Assembly: GCA_016718155.1 (NCBI GenBank)
Contig: JADKEH010000010.1
Coordinates: 62,001-126,000, forward strand
DNA: 64,000 nt
Reading direction: 5' to 3'
Origin: Candidatus Rhodoferax randersensis
Lineage (GTDB): Bacteria > Pseudomonadota > Gammaproteobacteria > Burkholderiales > Burkholderiaceae_C
The notes below the pieces were generated by a model. The model was given only the letters and a program-made list of their open reading frames with translations. It was not told where the DNA came from and did no database searches. Every line of letters begins with the position of its first letter. Position 1 is the stretch's first letter. The position numbers and the translations under genes are program-made. Of this stretch, positions 1 to 7,551 are shown piece after piece.

Positions 1-131
1 AAGGAAAAGCTGACCAGAATCTCGTTGTTGGTCTTGAACGACATGTTGACCATCCAGTAGATCGGCAACAGCGCAAAAACGATGTACAGCAGCAGGAACA
101 CGCTGCGTTTCTGAAAGCGTGAATTAGTCAT
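1..131 (-). CDS. glpQ: Glycerol ABC transporter permease, second subunit (N-terminal part only)
   Basis: The frame starts at an ATG at 131-129 and runs off the left edge of the window, so only about 43 residues are visible. They begin MTNSRFQKRSVFLLLYIVF and hold one hydrophobic segment followed by YWMVNMSFKTNNE. This is the typical N-terminus of MalG-type sugar and polyol ABC permeases, whose first helix is followed by a periplasmic loop with a conserved S-F/L-K. The start codon lies inside the end of the upstream permease gene (8-base overlap), which implies translational coupling. By position it is the second permease of a GlpSTPQ-type glycerol importer. The identification rests on the operon context as much as on the short sequence. 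Confidence 0.75.
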   Translation of the reverse strand, partial: MTNSRFQKRSVFLLLYIVFALLPIYWMVNMSFKTNNEILVSFS

Positions 132-1017
132 GACCACCCTCCTTCGCCTGCGTGCCGACGCGCTGCATCCAGTTGTAGAGGATGAAGCACATCAGCAGGA
201 TGATCAGAAAATAGATCAACGAAAACGCCGCGGCCGGACCCAGGTCAAACTGCCCCACTGCCTTCTGCGTCAGGAACTGCGACAGAAAGGTGGTGGAGTT
301 GCCCGGCCCGCCACCGGTCAGCACAAAGGGCTCGGTATAGATCATGAAGCTGTCCATGAAGCGCAACAGCACCGCAATCATCAGCACGCCTCGCATCTTG
401 GGTAGCTGCACATACCAGAAGACGTCGAGCTTGCTGGCACCATCGATGCTGGCGGCCTGATAGTAGGCGTCCGGAATGGAACGCAAGCCCGCGTAACCCA
501 GCAAGGCCACCAAAGGTGTCCAGTGCCAGACATCCATCACCAGCACGGTGAGCCAGGCGTGGGTGGCGTTGCCGGTGTAGCTGTACTCAATGCCCAGGCC
601 CTGCAGCGCAGCGCCCATCAGTCCGATGTCGGTTCGGCCAAAGATCTGCCAGATGGTGCCCACGACGTTCCAGGGGATCAGCAGGGACAGGGACACGATC
701 ACCAGCACCACCGACGACTTCCAACCCTGCGCTGGCATGGACAGGGCCAACATGATTCCCAAAGGCAGCTCGACCGCCAGCACCGAGAGTGAAAAGACCA
801 GTTGGCGCCACAGGGCGCCGTGCAGTTCTTCGTCACGCATGATGGCGGCGAACCACTCGGTGCCGACAAACACCCGCCGGTCTGGCGAGATAATGTCCTG
901 CACAGAGTAGTTCACGACCGTCATCAGCGGCAGGATGGCCGAGAAGGCAACGCAGACCAGGACTGGCAGCACCAGGAACCAGGCTTTTTGATTCACTGGC
1001 TTGGTCGTAGTGCTCAT
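124..1017 (-). CDS. glpP: Glycerol ABC transporter permease, first subunit
   Basis: A 297-residue inner-membrane permease of the MalF/UgpA type. Six hydrophobic segments are visible, the first at about residues 12-35 and the last at about 265-285. The cytoplasmic EAA-like loop that docks on the ATPases is seen near residues 186-208 (YYQAASIDGASKLDVFWYVQ, then LP). It would import glycerol together with the two ATPases upstream and the second permease downstream. Its start overlaps the stop of the preceding ATPase gene as ATGA at 1014-1017, and its own end overlaps the next permease, so the four genes form one tightly coupled operon. The glycerol assignment comes from the adjacent glpR and glpK and from the rare presence of two different ATPases, which is known from the rhizobial glpSTPQV system. 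A related sugar or polyol substrate is possible. Confidence 0.85.
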   Translation of the reverse strand: MSTTTKPVNQKAWFLVLPVLVCVAFSAILPLMTVVNYSVQDIISPDRRVFVGTEWFAAIMRDEELHGALWRQLVFSLSVLAVELPLGIMLALSMPAQGWKSSVVLVIVSLSLLIPWNVVGTIWQIFGRTDIGLMGAALQGLGIEYSYTGNATHAWLTVLVMDVWHWTPLVALLGYAGLRSIPDAYYQAASIDGASKLDVFWYVQLPKMRGVLMIAVLLRFMDSFMIYTEPFVLTGGGPGNSTTFLSQFLTQKAVGQFDLGPAAAFSLIYFLIILLMCFILYNWMQRVGTQAKEGGHD

Positions 1018-2090
1018 GGCACGATCTCCTCGTCGCGGTAGAAGCAGGTGTGTTCACCCAAGACCTTGAGCCACACGGCGTCGCCGGGCAGCAGTTGCTC
1101 GGCGTCGCCGGACAACCGTACCTTCAGGGTCTGCCCGGCCACGTCCGCGCTCAGCATCAAGTGGGTTCCCACGTCCTGGACGCGCGACACTTTGACTGGC
1201 AAGGCACCCACCGTGCCAGGTGGGACCAGCTCCACATACTCGGGGCGCACGCCCAGCTTGACATCTCCATCGGATAGCGTTCGCCCAGGCGGCAGTGGTA
1301 GGGCCACGCCAGCAACATGAACCATGCCCCCGCGCACCTGCACCGGCAGGAAGTTCATACCCGGCGAGCCAATGAAGTGCCCCACAAAGGTGTGGCTGGG
1401 GCGCTCGAACAGGTCAGCCGCAGACCCCACCTGCACGGCGCGGCCACGCGTCATGACCACCACCTGGTCGGCAAAGGTCAGGGCTTCGACCTGATCGTGG
1501 GTCACGTAGATCAAGGTCAGCTTCAATTCGTGGTGGATTTGCTTTAGCTTGCGCCGCAATTGCCACTTCAGGTGCGGGTCGATCACGGTCAAGGGCTCGT
1601 CCAACAGCACCGCCGATACGTCGGGCCGCACCAGGCCGCGGCCGAGCGATATCTTCTGCTTGGCGTCGGCCGACAGGCCCGCCGCGCGCTGGTTGAGCTG
1701 GTCACTCATTTCCAGCATTTCAGCAATCTCGCCCACGCGCTTGGCGATCTGCTCTTTGGAAACCTTGCGGTTGCGCAGCGGAAACGCCAGGTTTTCGGCC
1801 ACCGTCATGGTGTCGTAGATCACCGGAAACTGGAACACCTGCGCAATGTTGCGCGCCTGCGGTGACTCACGCGTCACGTCCCGACCGTCAAAGCGCACGC
1901 TACCCTGCGAGGGCGCCAGCAGCCCCGACATGACGTTCAACAAAGTCGTTTTGCCACAGCCCGACGGACCCAGCAGTGCGTAGGCGCCGCCATCCTCAAA
2001 GGTCATGCGAAGGGGCAACAACGCGTAGTCGCTGTCCTGCTTCGGATTGGGCCGGTAGGCGTGGGCCAGGTCGAGTTCGATGCGCGCCAT
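1014..2090 (-). CDS. glpT: Glycerol ABC transporter ATP-binding protein with degenerate signature motif
   Basis: A MalK/UgpC-type ATPase of 358 residues with a C-terminal TOBE-like regulatory region. Walker A is GPSGCGKTTLLN (about residues 42-53), Walker B is AVLLDEPLTVID, and the switch histidine is present in LIYVTHDQVEAL. The ABC signature, normally LSGGQ, reads LSADAKQKISLGRGLV and is clearly degenerate. I chose the ATG at 2090 because it begins MARIEL at the family start and lies one base after the stop of the upstream ATPase; an upstream in-frame start at 2120 would run back into that gene. The partner ATPase has the complementary set of defects, so the two probably form an asymmetric heterodimer. 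Its place between the other ATPase and the permeases matches the rhizobial glycerol operon order S-T-P-Q. Confidence 0.87.
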   Translation of the reverse strand: MARIELDLAHAYRPNPKQDSDYALLPLRMTFEDGGAYALLGPSGCGKTTLLNVMSGLLAPSQGSVRFDGRDVTRESPQARNIAQVFQFPVIYDTMTVAENLAFPLRNRKVSKEQIAKRVGEIAEMLEMSDQLNQRAAGLSADAKQKISLGRGLVRPDVSAVLLDEPLTVIDPHLKWQLRRKLKQIHHELKLTLIYVTHDQVEALTFADQVVVMTRGRAVQVGSAADLFERPSHTFVGHFIGSPGMNFLPVQVRGGMVHVAGVALPLPPGRTLSDGDVKLGVRPEYVELVPPGTVGALPVKVSRVQDVGTHLMLSADVAGQTLKVRLSGDAEQLLPGDAVWLKVLGEHTCFYRDEEIVP

Positions 2091-2091
2091 G

Positions 2092-3165
2092 TCAACGCCC
2101 CCCACCGCGCACCGGAGCAAGCAGCAGCGCGCCGTCTTCGCCGAACAAATACATCTGTGCCGGGCTGAAATACAGCGTGACCGACGATCCCAACTCGAAG
2201 TAGTGCACGCCCGTCAGTTGCGCCACCACCTCGCCAACCGGCGTATCCGCGTGCACAAAGGTGTCAGAGCCCGAAATCTCGGCCAGTTCGACCTTTCCCA
2301 CCAGCGCCACCTCGCCTTCAGCCGGACGCTCATGCAGTGCACTGGCACGCAGGCCGACCGTGAGTTGACGCGAGGCGGTGGCCGGCAAGTCCAGGTTCAC
2401 CAACGCGCCATTGGTGAGCTGCACGCCACGGGCGCTGGCGTTAGCCGCCAGTAGATTCATCGGTGGATCGCTGAACGCGCGCGCCACCCTCAGTGACTGG
2501 GGCTTGTGAAACACGTCGGCAGTGGGGCCGTACTGCAACAACTCGCCCGCATCCATGACCGCGGTGTAACCGCCCAGCAACAGGGCTTCACCCGGCTCGG
2601 TCGTGGCATAGACCACGGTGGAGTCGCCCGCCGCAAACAGCGCGCTAAGCTCCTCGCGCAACTCCTCACGCAGCTTGTAATCCAGATTGACCAGTGGCTC
2701 GTCCAACAACATCAGCGGCGCCCCCTTGGCCAAGGCGCGCGCCAGGGCCACGCGCTGCTGCTGGCCGCCGGAAAGCTCGGACGGGTAGCGGTCCAGAAAC
2801 ATCTCGATGTGCAGTTTTTCGGCCAGCTCGCGCACCCGCTTCGCGATGTCACGCTCACCCCGCAGTTTGAGCGGCGAGGCAATGTTGTCGCGCACCTTCA
2901 TGGACGGGTAGTTGATGAACTGCTGGTAGACCATGGCCACGTTGCGCGAGCGCACCGGCACCCCGGCGACGTTTTGGCCGTCCACCAGAATGCGACCGGA
3001 AGAAGGCACATCCAGGCCCGCCATGACACGCATCAGGCTGGTCTTGCCCGCTTGCGTGGCGCCAAGCAACACCGTCACCGCGCCGCTGCGCGGCGCAATG
3101 CTCATGTCAAAGAGCCAGGACTGCGCGCCAACTTTCTTGCTGATGCCCTCAAGAGCCAACTGCAT
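2092..3165 (-). CDS. glpS: Glycerol ABC transporter ATP-binding protein lacking the switch histidine
   Basis: A 357-residue MalK-type ATPase and the first gene of the leftward glycerol uptake operon. Walker A is GATQAGKTSL, unusual in the middle but with the conserved GKT. The signature LSGGQQQRVALARAL is canonical and Walker B is LMLLDEPLVNLD. The switch loop reads VVYATTEPGEAL, so the catalytic histidine of THDQ is replaced. The C-terminal third is the TOBE-like domain. The start at 3165 is supported by a good ribosome binding site (AAAGGTGG, a few bases upstream) and by the family N-terminus MQLALEGISKK. The stop is followed after one base by the start of glpT. Expression is probably controlled by GlpR from the 3166-3327 intergenic region. 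Confidence 0.87.
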   Translation of the reverse strand: MQLALEGISKKVGAQSWLFDMSIAPRSGAVTVLLGATQAGKTSLMRVMAGLDVPSSGRILVDGQNVAGVPVRSRNVAMVYQQFINYPSMKVRDNIASPLKLRGERDIAKRVRELAEKLHIEMFLDRYPSELSGGQQQRVALARALAKGAPLMLLDEPLVNLDYKLREELREELSALFAAGDSTVVYATTEPGEALLLGGYTAVMDAGELLQYGPTADVFHKPQSLRVARAFSDPPMNLLAANASARGVQLTNGALVNLDLPATASRQLTVGLRASALHERPAEGEVALVGKVELAEISGSDTFVHADTPVGEVVAQLTGVHYFELGSSVTLYFSPAQMYLFGEDGALLLAPVRGGGR

Positions 3166-3202
3166 CACGCCACCTTTGAAACGATCATCTGAAACCGATC
3201 CC

Positions 3203-3300
3203 ATTTTCGAATCCGCGAATTATTGTTCGTTTTGACGCGTTTGGCCCTAGTAATTACCCTATATGTATTCGCTTTCGTTCGTTTTACAGTTCGGCTGCGC
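3203..3300. promoter_or_regulatory. Divergent glpS/glpR control region with GlpR-type repeats
   Basis: The gap between the divergent glpS and glpR genes is AT-rich compared with its surroundings. It contains the 9-mer GTTCGTTTT twice on the + strand (3225-3233 and 3277-3285, 52 bases apart), a TTTTCGAA half-palindrome at 3204-3211, and further TTCG half-sites. DeoR-family glycerol repressors bind TTCG/CGAA-containing half-sites, so this is a likely GlpR operator cluster for autoregulation and control of the importer. Promoter hexamers could not be fixed with confidence. Confidence 0.55.
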
Positions 3301-3327
3301 GACTCCCACACCGATCCAGACATCAGA

Positions 3328-4095
3328 ATGAACCCCAATCCAAGACAACTCACACTGTTAAGCGTGGTTCAGACCCAGGGCTCGGCAACGGTGGAAGAGC
3401 TGGCCGAAAAGCTGAACGTGACGCTGCAGACCGTGCGCCGTGACGTGCAACGCCTGGCCGACGAGGGGCTGCTCAAGCGCTTTCACGGCGGTGTGCGCAC
3501 GCCCGGCTCCACCGTCGAAAACATTGCCCACCAACAGCGCGAAAGTCTCCATGCCGAGGGCAAGGCCCGCATTGCCCGCGAAGTTGCGGCGGCCGTCCCC
3601 GATGACTGCTCCCTGATCCTGAACATTGGGACCACCACCGAGGCGATCGCACGGGCACTGCTGTCGCACTCGGGATTGCGGGTCATCACCAACAACCTGA
3701 ATGTGGCCAACATCCTGAGCGCCAATGCGCGCAGCGAGGTGATCGTGGTCGGTGGCGTGGTGCGCGGCCGTGACCGCGGCATCGTCGGCGAGGCGGCGGT
3801 GGACTTCATTCGCAAGTTCCGGGTCGATATCGCATTGATCGGCATCTCGGGCATCGAGGCCGACGGAACCTTGCGGGACTACGATTACCGCGAGGTCAAA
3901 GTCTCGCAAACCATCATTTCACATGCGCGCGAGGTCTGGCTCGCGGCCGATGCCAGCAAATTCAACCGACCGGCCATGGTGGAAGTCGCCACCCTGTCAC
4001 AGATCGACCGGCTCTTTACCGACGCGCCGCCACCGGAGCCCTTCCCCAACCTGCTGACACAGGCCGAGGTGCGCTACCAGGTGGCCCTGGACTGA
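3328..4095 (+). CDS. glpR: DeoR-family glycerol regulon repressor
   Basis: A 255-residue DeoR-family regulator. The N-terminal winged helix-turn-helix is clear (NPRQLTLLSVVQTQGSATVE, then LNVTLQTVRRDVQRLADEGLL). It is followed by the DeoR-C sugar-phosphate sensor domain with the ILNIGTTTEAIARAL, NNLNVANIL and VVGGVVRGRDRGIVG motifs and the ADASKFNRPAM motif near the end. In the family the effector is glycerol-3-phosphate, made here by the downstream GlpK. I chose the ATG at 3328 (MNPNPRQL) because the in-frame extension back to 3223 overlaps the probable operator and looks non-coding. It lies between the divergent importer operon and glpK, and probably represses both. Confidence 0.88.
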   Translation: MNPNPRQLTLLSVVQTQGSATVEELAEKLNVTLQTVRRDVQRLADEGLLKRFHGGVRTPGSTVENIAHQQRESLHAEGKARIAREVAAAVPDDCSLILNIGTTTEAIARALLSHSGLRVITNNLNVANILSANARSEVIVVGGVVRGRDRGIVGEAAVDFIRKFRVDIALIGISGIEADGTLRDYDYREVKVSQTIISHAREVWLAADASKFNRPAMVEVATLSQIDRLFTDAPPPEPFPNLLTQAEVRYQVALD

Positions 4096-4179
4096 TGAGC
4101 CACTTGCCCGCACCACTGCTCACGTGTACAAGAGCGATTTCCCGCCATCCTTAGCCGGCGCATTGACGCCTCAACATCC

Positions 4180-5775
4180 ATGACCTACCTGCTCGCCCTG
4201 GACCAGGGCACCTCCAGTTCACGCAGCATCGTGTTTGACGCCAAGGGCCAGCTCGTGGCCCAGGCGCAAATGGAGCTGGCACAGATCTACCCGCAGCCCG
4301 GCTGGGTCGAGCACGATCCGCAAGAGATCTGGCGCACCCAACTGGCCACTGCCCGCGAGGCCCTGGCCAAGGCGGGTATTGAAGCGCGCCAAATTCGGGC
4401 CATCGGCATCACCAACCAGCGCGAAACCACCGTGGTGTGGAACCGCAACACCGGCCTGCCGATTCACCACGCCATCGTCTGGCAGGACCGGCGCGCCGAA
4501 CCCACCTGCGTGGCCCTGCGGGAAAGCGGACTGGCCGACACCATTCAGGCCAAGACCGGGCTGCTGGTGGATGCTTATTTTTCGGGCACTAAGCTCAAGT
4601 GGATTTTGGACCACGTCCCTGGCGCCCGACAGCAAGCCGCCAATGGTGAACTGGCTTTTGGCACGGTGGACAGTTGGCTGATCTGGCGCCTGACCCAGGG
4701 CGCGGTGCATGCCACCGACGTCAGCAATGCTTCCCGCACCATGCTGTTCAACGTGCACACCAACCAGTGGGACGATGACTTGATGAAAGCGCTGGATATT
4801 CCCGCCAGCCTGATGCCCAGTGTGAAGCCCTCCAGTGCCCTGTATGGCGAGATCGCGCCTGACCTGTTGGGGCATCCGATTCCGATTGGTGGCGTGGCCG
4901 GTGACCAGCAAAGTGCCCTGTTTGGGCAGGCCTGCTTCAAGGCCGGCATGGTCAAGAACACCTATGGCACCGGCTGCTTCATGCTGATGCACACCGGCGG
5001 CCACTTCCAGACCTCGCACAACGGCCTGATTACCACCAGCGCAGCGCAGCCCACTGCGCAGCCCGAGTTCGCGATCGAAGGCAGCGTCTTCGTGGGCGGC
5101 GCGGTGGTTCAGTGGCTGCGCGACGGCCTGCATGCGATTCAGGGCAGTGGCGAGGTGCAGATGCTGGCCCAAAGCGTGCCCGATTCGGGTGGCGTGATGG
5201 TCGTGCCGGCCTTCACCGGGCTGGGCGCGCCCTACTGGAAGCCCGATGCGCGCGGCACCATCACCGGCCTGACCCGCGGCAGCACCGTGGCGCACATCGC
5301 GCGGGCCGCCCTGGAAAGCATTGCCTACCAGAGCGCCGCCCTGCTGCTGGCCATGAGCCGCGACGCGGTGCAGGCCGGTGGCGCGTCGGTGGCCGAACTG
5401 CGGGTTGATGGCGGCGCCTGCGTCAACGACTTGCTGATGCAGTTCCAGGCCGATTTGCTCGGCATCCCGGTGATTCGCCCCGCCGTGACGGAGACCACGG
5501 CATTGGGTGCCGCCTACCTGGCTGGCCTGGCCACTGGCGTGTACCAAGGCACCGATGAGCTTACGGCGCTGTGGCGCGCGGAGCGCCGTTTCCTGCCCAC
5601 ATTGAGCTCCGAGCGGGCCAGCGGCCTGATGGCACAGTGGGAACACGCGGTGCGTCAAACCACCCTCAACCGACTTCAGCCGCTTGACGCCCCGACCCAA
5701 GCAGCCCCGCAATTGTTTAGACTCGTGCTTGGCCACGCTTGGCCGAACGCAATCAAAAGGGGACAGCATGGGTGA
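4180..5775 (+). CDS. glpK: Glycerol kinase
   Basis: FGGY-family kinase that phosphorylates imported glycerol to sn-glycerol-3-phosphate. The N-terminal phosphate loop LALDQGTSSSRSIVFD is at residues 5-20. Other family landmarks are NQRETTVVWNR, the IVWQDRRAEPTC segment, GVAGDQQSALFGQ, NTYGTGCFMLM and the C-terminal LRVDGGACVNDLLMQFQADL. At 531 residues it is about 30 longer than usual: the last part after WEHAV carries an extra tail (about LNRLQPLDAPTQ to QHG) whose codons run 8 bases into the start of proC. The tail may come from loss of an earlier stop. No glpD (glycerol-3-phosphate dehydrogenase) is next to it, so that step must be encoded elsewhere. Confidence 0.93.
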   Translation: MTYLLALDQGTSSSRSIVFDAKGQLVAQAQMELAQIYPQPGWVEHDPQEIWRTQLATAREALAKAGIEARQIRAIGITNQRETTVVWNRNTGLPIHHAIVWQDRRAEPTCVALRESGLADTIQAKTGLLVDAYFSGTKLKWILDHVPGARQQAANGELAFGTVDSWLIWRLTQGAVHATDVSNASRTMLFNVHTNQWDDDLMKALDIPASLMPSVKPSSALYGEIAPDLLGHPIPIGGVAGDQQSALFGQACFKAGMVKNTYGTGCFMLMHTGGHFQTSHNGLITTSAAQPTAQPEFAIEGSVFVGGAVVQWLRDGLHAIQGSGEVQMLAQSVPDSGGVMVVPAFTGLGAPYWKPDARGTITGLTRGSTVAHIARAALESIAYQSAALLLAMSRDAVQAGGASVAELRVDGGACVNDLLMQFQADLLGIPVIRPAVTETTALGAAYLAGLATGVYQGTDELTALWRAERRFLPTLSSERASGLMAQWEHAVRQTTLNRLQPLDAPTQAAPQLFRLVLGHAWPNAIKRGQHG

Positions 5776-6583
5776 ACGAATGGCATTTGTAGGGGGCGGC
5801 AACATGGCTGGCGCCATCATCGGCGGGCTCATCAGCCAGGGCACCCCAGCCAGTGAAATTGACGTGGTCGAACCCTATGCCGACGCGCAGGCGCAACTGA
5901 AGTCCCTCTACGGAATCACGGCCCAGGCGCAGCCCGGCGCAGTCCTGACACAGGCGTCGGTGGTGGTCTGGGCGATCAAGCCGCAAACCTTTCGCGAAGC
6001 TGCCCTGCAAGTGCGGTTTCACACCAAGAACGCCTTGCACCTGAGCGTGGCCGCCGGCATCCGCAGCGACAGCATCGCGCGCTGGGTCGGCTCGGAGCGG
6101 GTGGTGCGCGCCATGCCCAATACGCCAGCCCTGATTGGCAAAGGCATCACCGCCTTGTACGCTCGGCCCGCCGTGCTGCCAGAAGAGAAAAGTCGCATTG
6201 AAAAAGTGTTGGCCCCCACCGGCCAGTTGCTGTGGCTGGACGCCGAAGCGCAGCTCGACGCCGTCACCGCCCTGTCGGGCTCGGGCCCGGCCTACATGTT
6301 CTACTTCATGGAGGCCATGATCGATGCCGGCGCCGCCATGGGCCTGTCGCGCGACCAGGCCTACAAACTTGCCATCGCCACCTTCATCGGGACTGGTGAG
6401 CTGGCGCACTCGTCCAACGAGCCCCCGGAAATCCTGCGCTCACGCGTCACCTCAAAGGGCGGCACGACCCACGCGGCGATCTCGTCCATGGAAGACGACG
6501 ACATCAAGACCCGCTTCGTGCGCGCCATGCATGCTGCCCGGCGCCGCGCCAAGGAAATGGGCGATGAATTTGGCGGCACCTGA
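5768..6583 (+). CDS. proC: Pyrroline-5-carboxylate reductase
   Basis: A 271-residue enzyme that reduces 1-pyrroline-5-carboxylate to proline with NAD(P)H. The Rossmann nucleotide loop AFVGGGNMAGAIIGGL is at the N-terminus. The family motif MPNTPALIGKGITALYA lies mid-protein, and the C-terminal signature runs from ALSGSGPAYMFYFMEAM through GLSRDQAYKLA to VTSKGGTTHAAI. The ATG at 5768 follows a good ribosome binding site (AAAAGGGGACAGC). It overlaps the last 8 bases of glpK, so the two may be co-transcribed, although their functions are unrelated. A terminator follows directly. Confidence 0.94.
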   Translation: MGERMAFVGGGNMAGAIIGGLISQGTPASEIDVVEPYADAQAQLKSLYGITAQAQPGAVLTQASVVVWAIKPQTFREAALQVRFHTKNALHLSVAAGIRSDSIARWVGSERVVRAMPNTPALIGKGITALYARPAVLPEEKSRIEKVLAPTGQLLWLDAEAQLDAVTALSGSGPAYMFYFMEAMIDAGAAMGLSRDQAYKLAIATFIGTGELAHSSNEPPEILRSRVTSKGGTTHAAISSMEDDDIKTRFVRAMHAARRRAKEMGDEFGGT

Positions 6584-6588
6584 TCCCG

Positions 6589-6621
6589 CGCCCCCTGGGG
6601 GGGGGGGCGGCGTTTTTATTT
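6589..6621 (+). terminator. Rho-independent terminator after proC
   Basis: CGCCCCC (6589-6595) pairs with GGGGGCG (6603-6609) and is followed by a T-rich run (GTTTTTATTT). The loop side is part of an 11-base G homopolymer (6597-6607). It lies between convergent proC and ubiA and overlaps the ubiA stop. Confidence 0.65.
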
Positions 6622-7470
6622 CAGCGCGTAACTCAGCACAATGCCGGCAAAGACGCTGCAGCCCAGCCAGTGGTTGAGGCGAAAGGCCTTGAAGCACCCC
6701 TCTCGTTGTCGATGCCGGATCAGGCTGCCGTGCCAGACTGCCTGGGCTGCCGCCACCGCCAGGCCAATATAGAACACCACACCCAGCTCACGCGGCGCCA
6801 ACGCCCAGGCCCAGATACCCAGGTGCAGCGCATAAAACACCATGATGGCCGCCACATCGAAGCGCCCCAGCGTGATGGCCGAGGTCTTCATGCCGATCTT
6901 CAGATCGTCATCGCGGTCCACCATGGCGTACTCGGTGTCATACGCCAGCACCCAAAACAGATTGCCCACCAGCAGCAGCCAGCCCAGCGGTGGAACCTGC
7001 GACTGCACGGCCGCAAAAGCCATCGGAATGCCAAAGCTGAACGCCACGCCCAACACCGCCTGCGGCATGGCAAAGACCCGCTTGGCATACGGATAAATCA
7101 CCGCCACGCCCAAGGCCACGAACGACCACAGCACCGCCGCCCGGTTAACGGTCAGCACCAGCGCGAATGCCGCCAACGCCAGCAACGCACCAAAGGCCAG
7201 CGCCTGTTTGGGGGTCAAGGCGCCACGGGTCACCGGACGCTGCGCGGTGCGCTTGACGTGGCGATCGAACTCCCGGTCCGCCACATCATTGAGGCAACAG
7301 CCGGCGCTGCGCATCAGGATGGTCCCCAACACAAACACCGTCAGCAGATGCCAGCCGGGCCAGCCGTGCGAGGCCACCCACAGTGCCGACAAGCTGGGCC
7401 ACAACAGCAGCAACCAGCCCGCAGGGCGATCCCAGCGGATCAAATCAAGGTAGAGGGAAACTCGGCTCAC
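6616..7470 (-). CDS. ubiA: 4-hydroxybenzoate octaprenyltransferase
   Basis: An integral membrane prenyltransferase of ubiquinone synthesis that attaches the polyprenyl chain to 4-hydroxybenzoate. The first Asp-rich motif is NDVADREFDRHVKRTAQRP and the second is DTEYAMVDRDDDLKIGMKT; both bind the Mg-diphosphate of the prenyl donor. About eight hydrophobic segments are visible. I chose the GTG at 7470 (VSRVSLYLDLIRWDRP) because it gives 284 residues, the usual family length. The in-frame extension upstream to 7545 is AT-rich, contains inverted repeats and looks like a control region. No strong ribosome binding site was seen, so the start is the least certain part. It lies downstream of oxyR on the same strand. 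Confidence 0.92.
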   Translation of the reverse strand: MSRVSLYLDLIRWDRPAGWLLLLWPSLSALWVASHGWPGWHLLTVFVLGTILMRSAGCCLNDVADREFDRHVKRTAQRPVTRGALTPKQALAFGALLALAAFALVLTVNRAAVLWSFVALGVAVIYPYAKRVFAMPQAVLGVAFSFGIPMAFAAVQSQVPPLGWLLLVGNLFWVLAYDTEYAMVDRDDDLKIGMKTSAITLGRFDVAAIMVFYALHLGIWAWALAPRELGVVFYIGLAVAAAQAVWHGSLIRHRQREGCFKAFRLNHWLGCSVFAGIVLSYALK

Positions 7471-7484
7471 GAAATGCAGGTCAA

Positions 7485-7514
7485 TAGCAATAAATGCTAT
7501 ATATTTTATAGCAT
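7485..7514. repeat. Overlapping AT-rich inverted repeats upstream of ubiA
   Basis: TAGCA-ATAAA-TGCTA (7485-7499) overlaps ATGCTATA-TATTT-TATAGCAT (7494-7514, perfect 8-base arms). The element is strongly AT-rich in a GC-rich background and lies between oxyR and ubiA. It resembles TGCTA/TAGCA-containing intergenic repeats I remember from Comamonadaceae genomes. That link is from memory and not verified. It could instead be a regulator site. Confidence 0.5.
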
Positions 7515-7551
7515 AAAACTCAATACTGTATTGCTTGACAGCCACATATGC

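Noticed and set aside
4219..5844. Long minus strand frame (about 541 residues) antisense to glpK
   Set aside because: Glycerol kinase on the + strand is unambiguous, and the shadow has a typical shadow composition.
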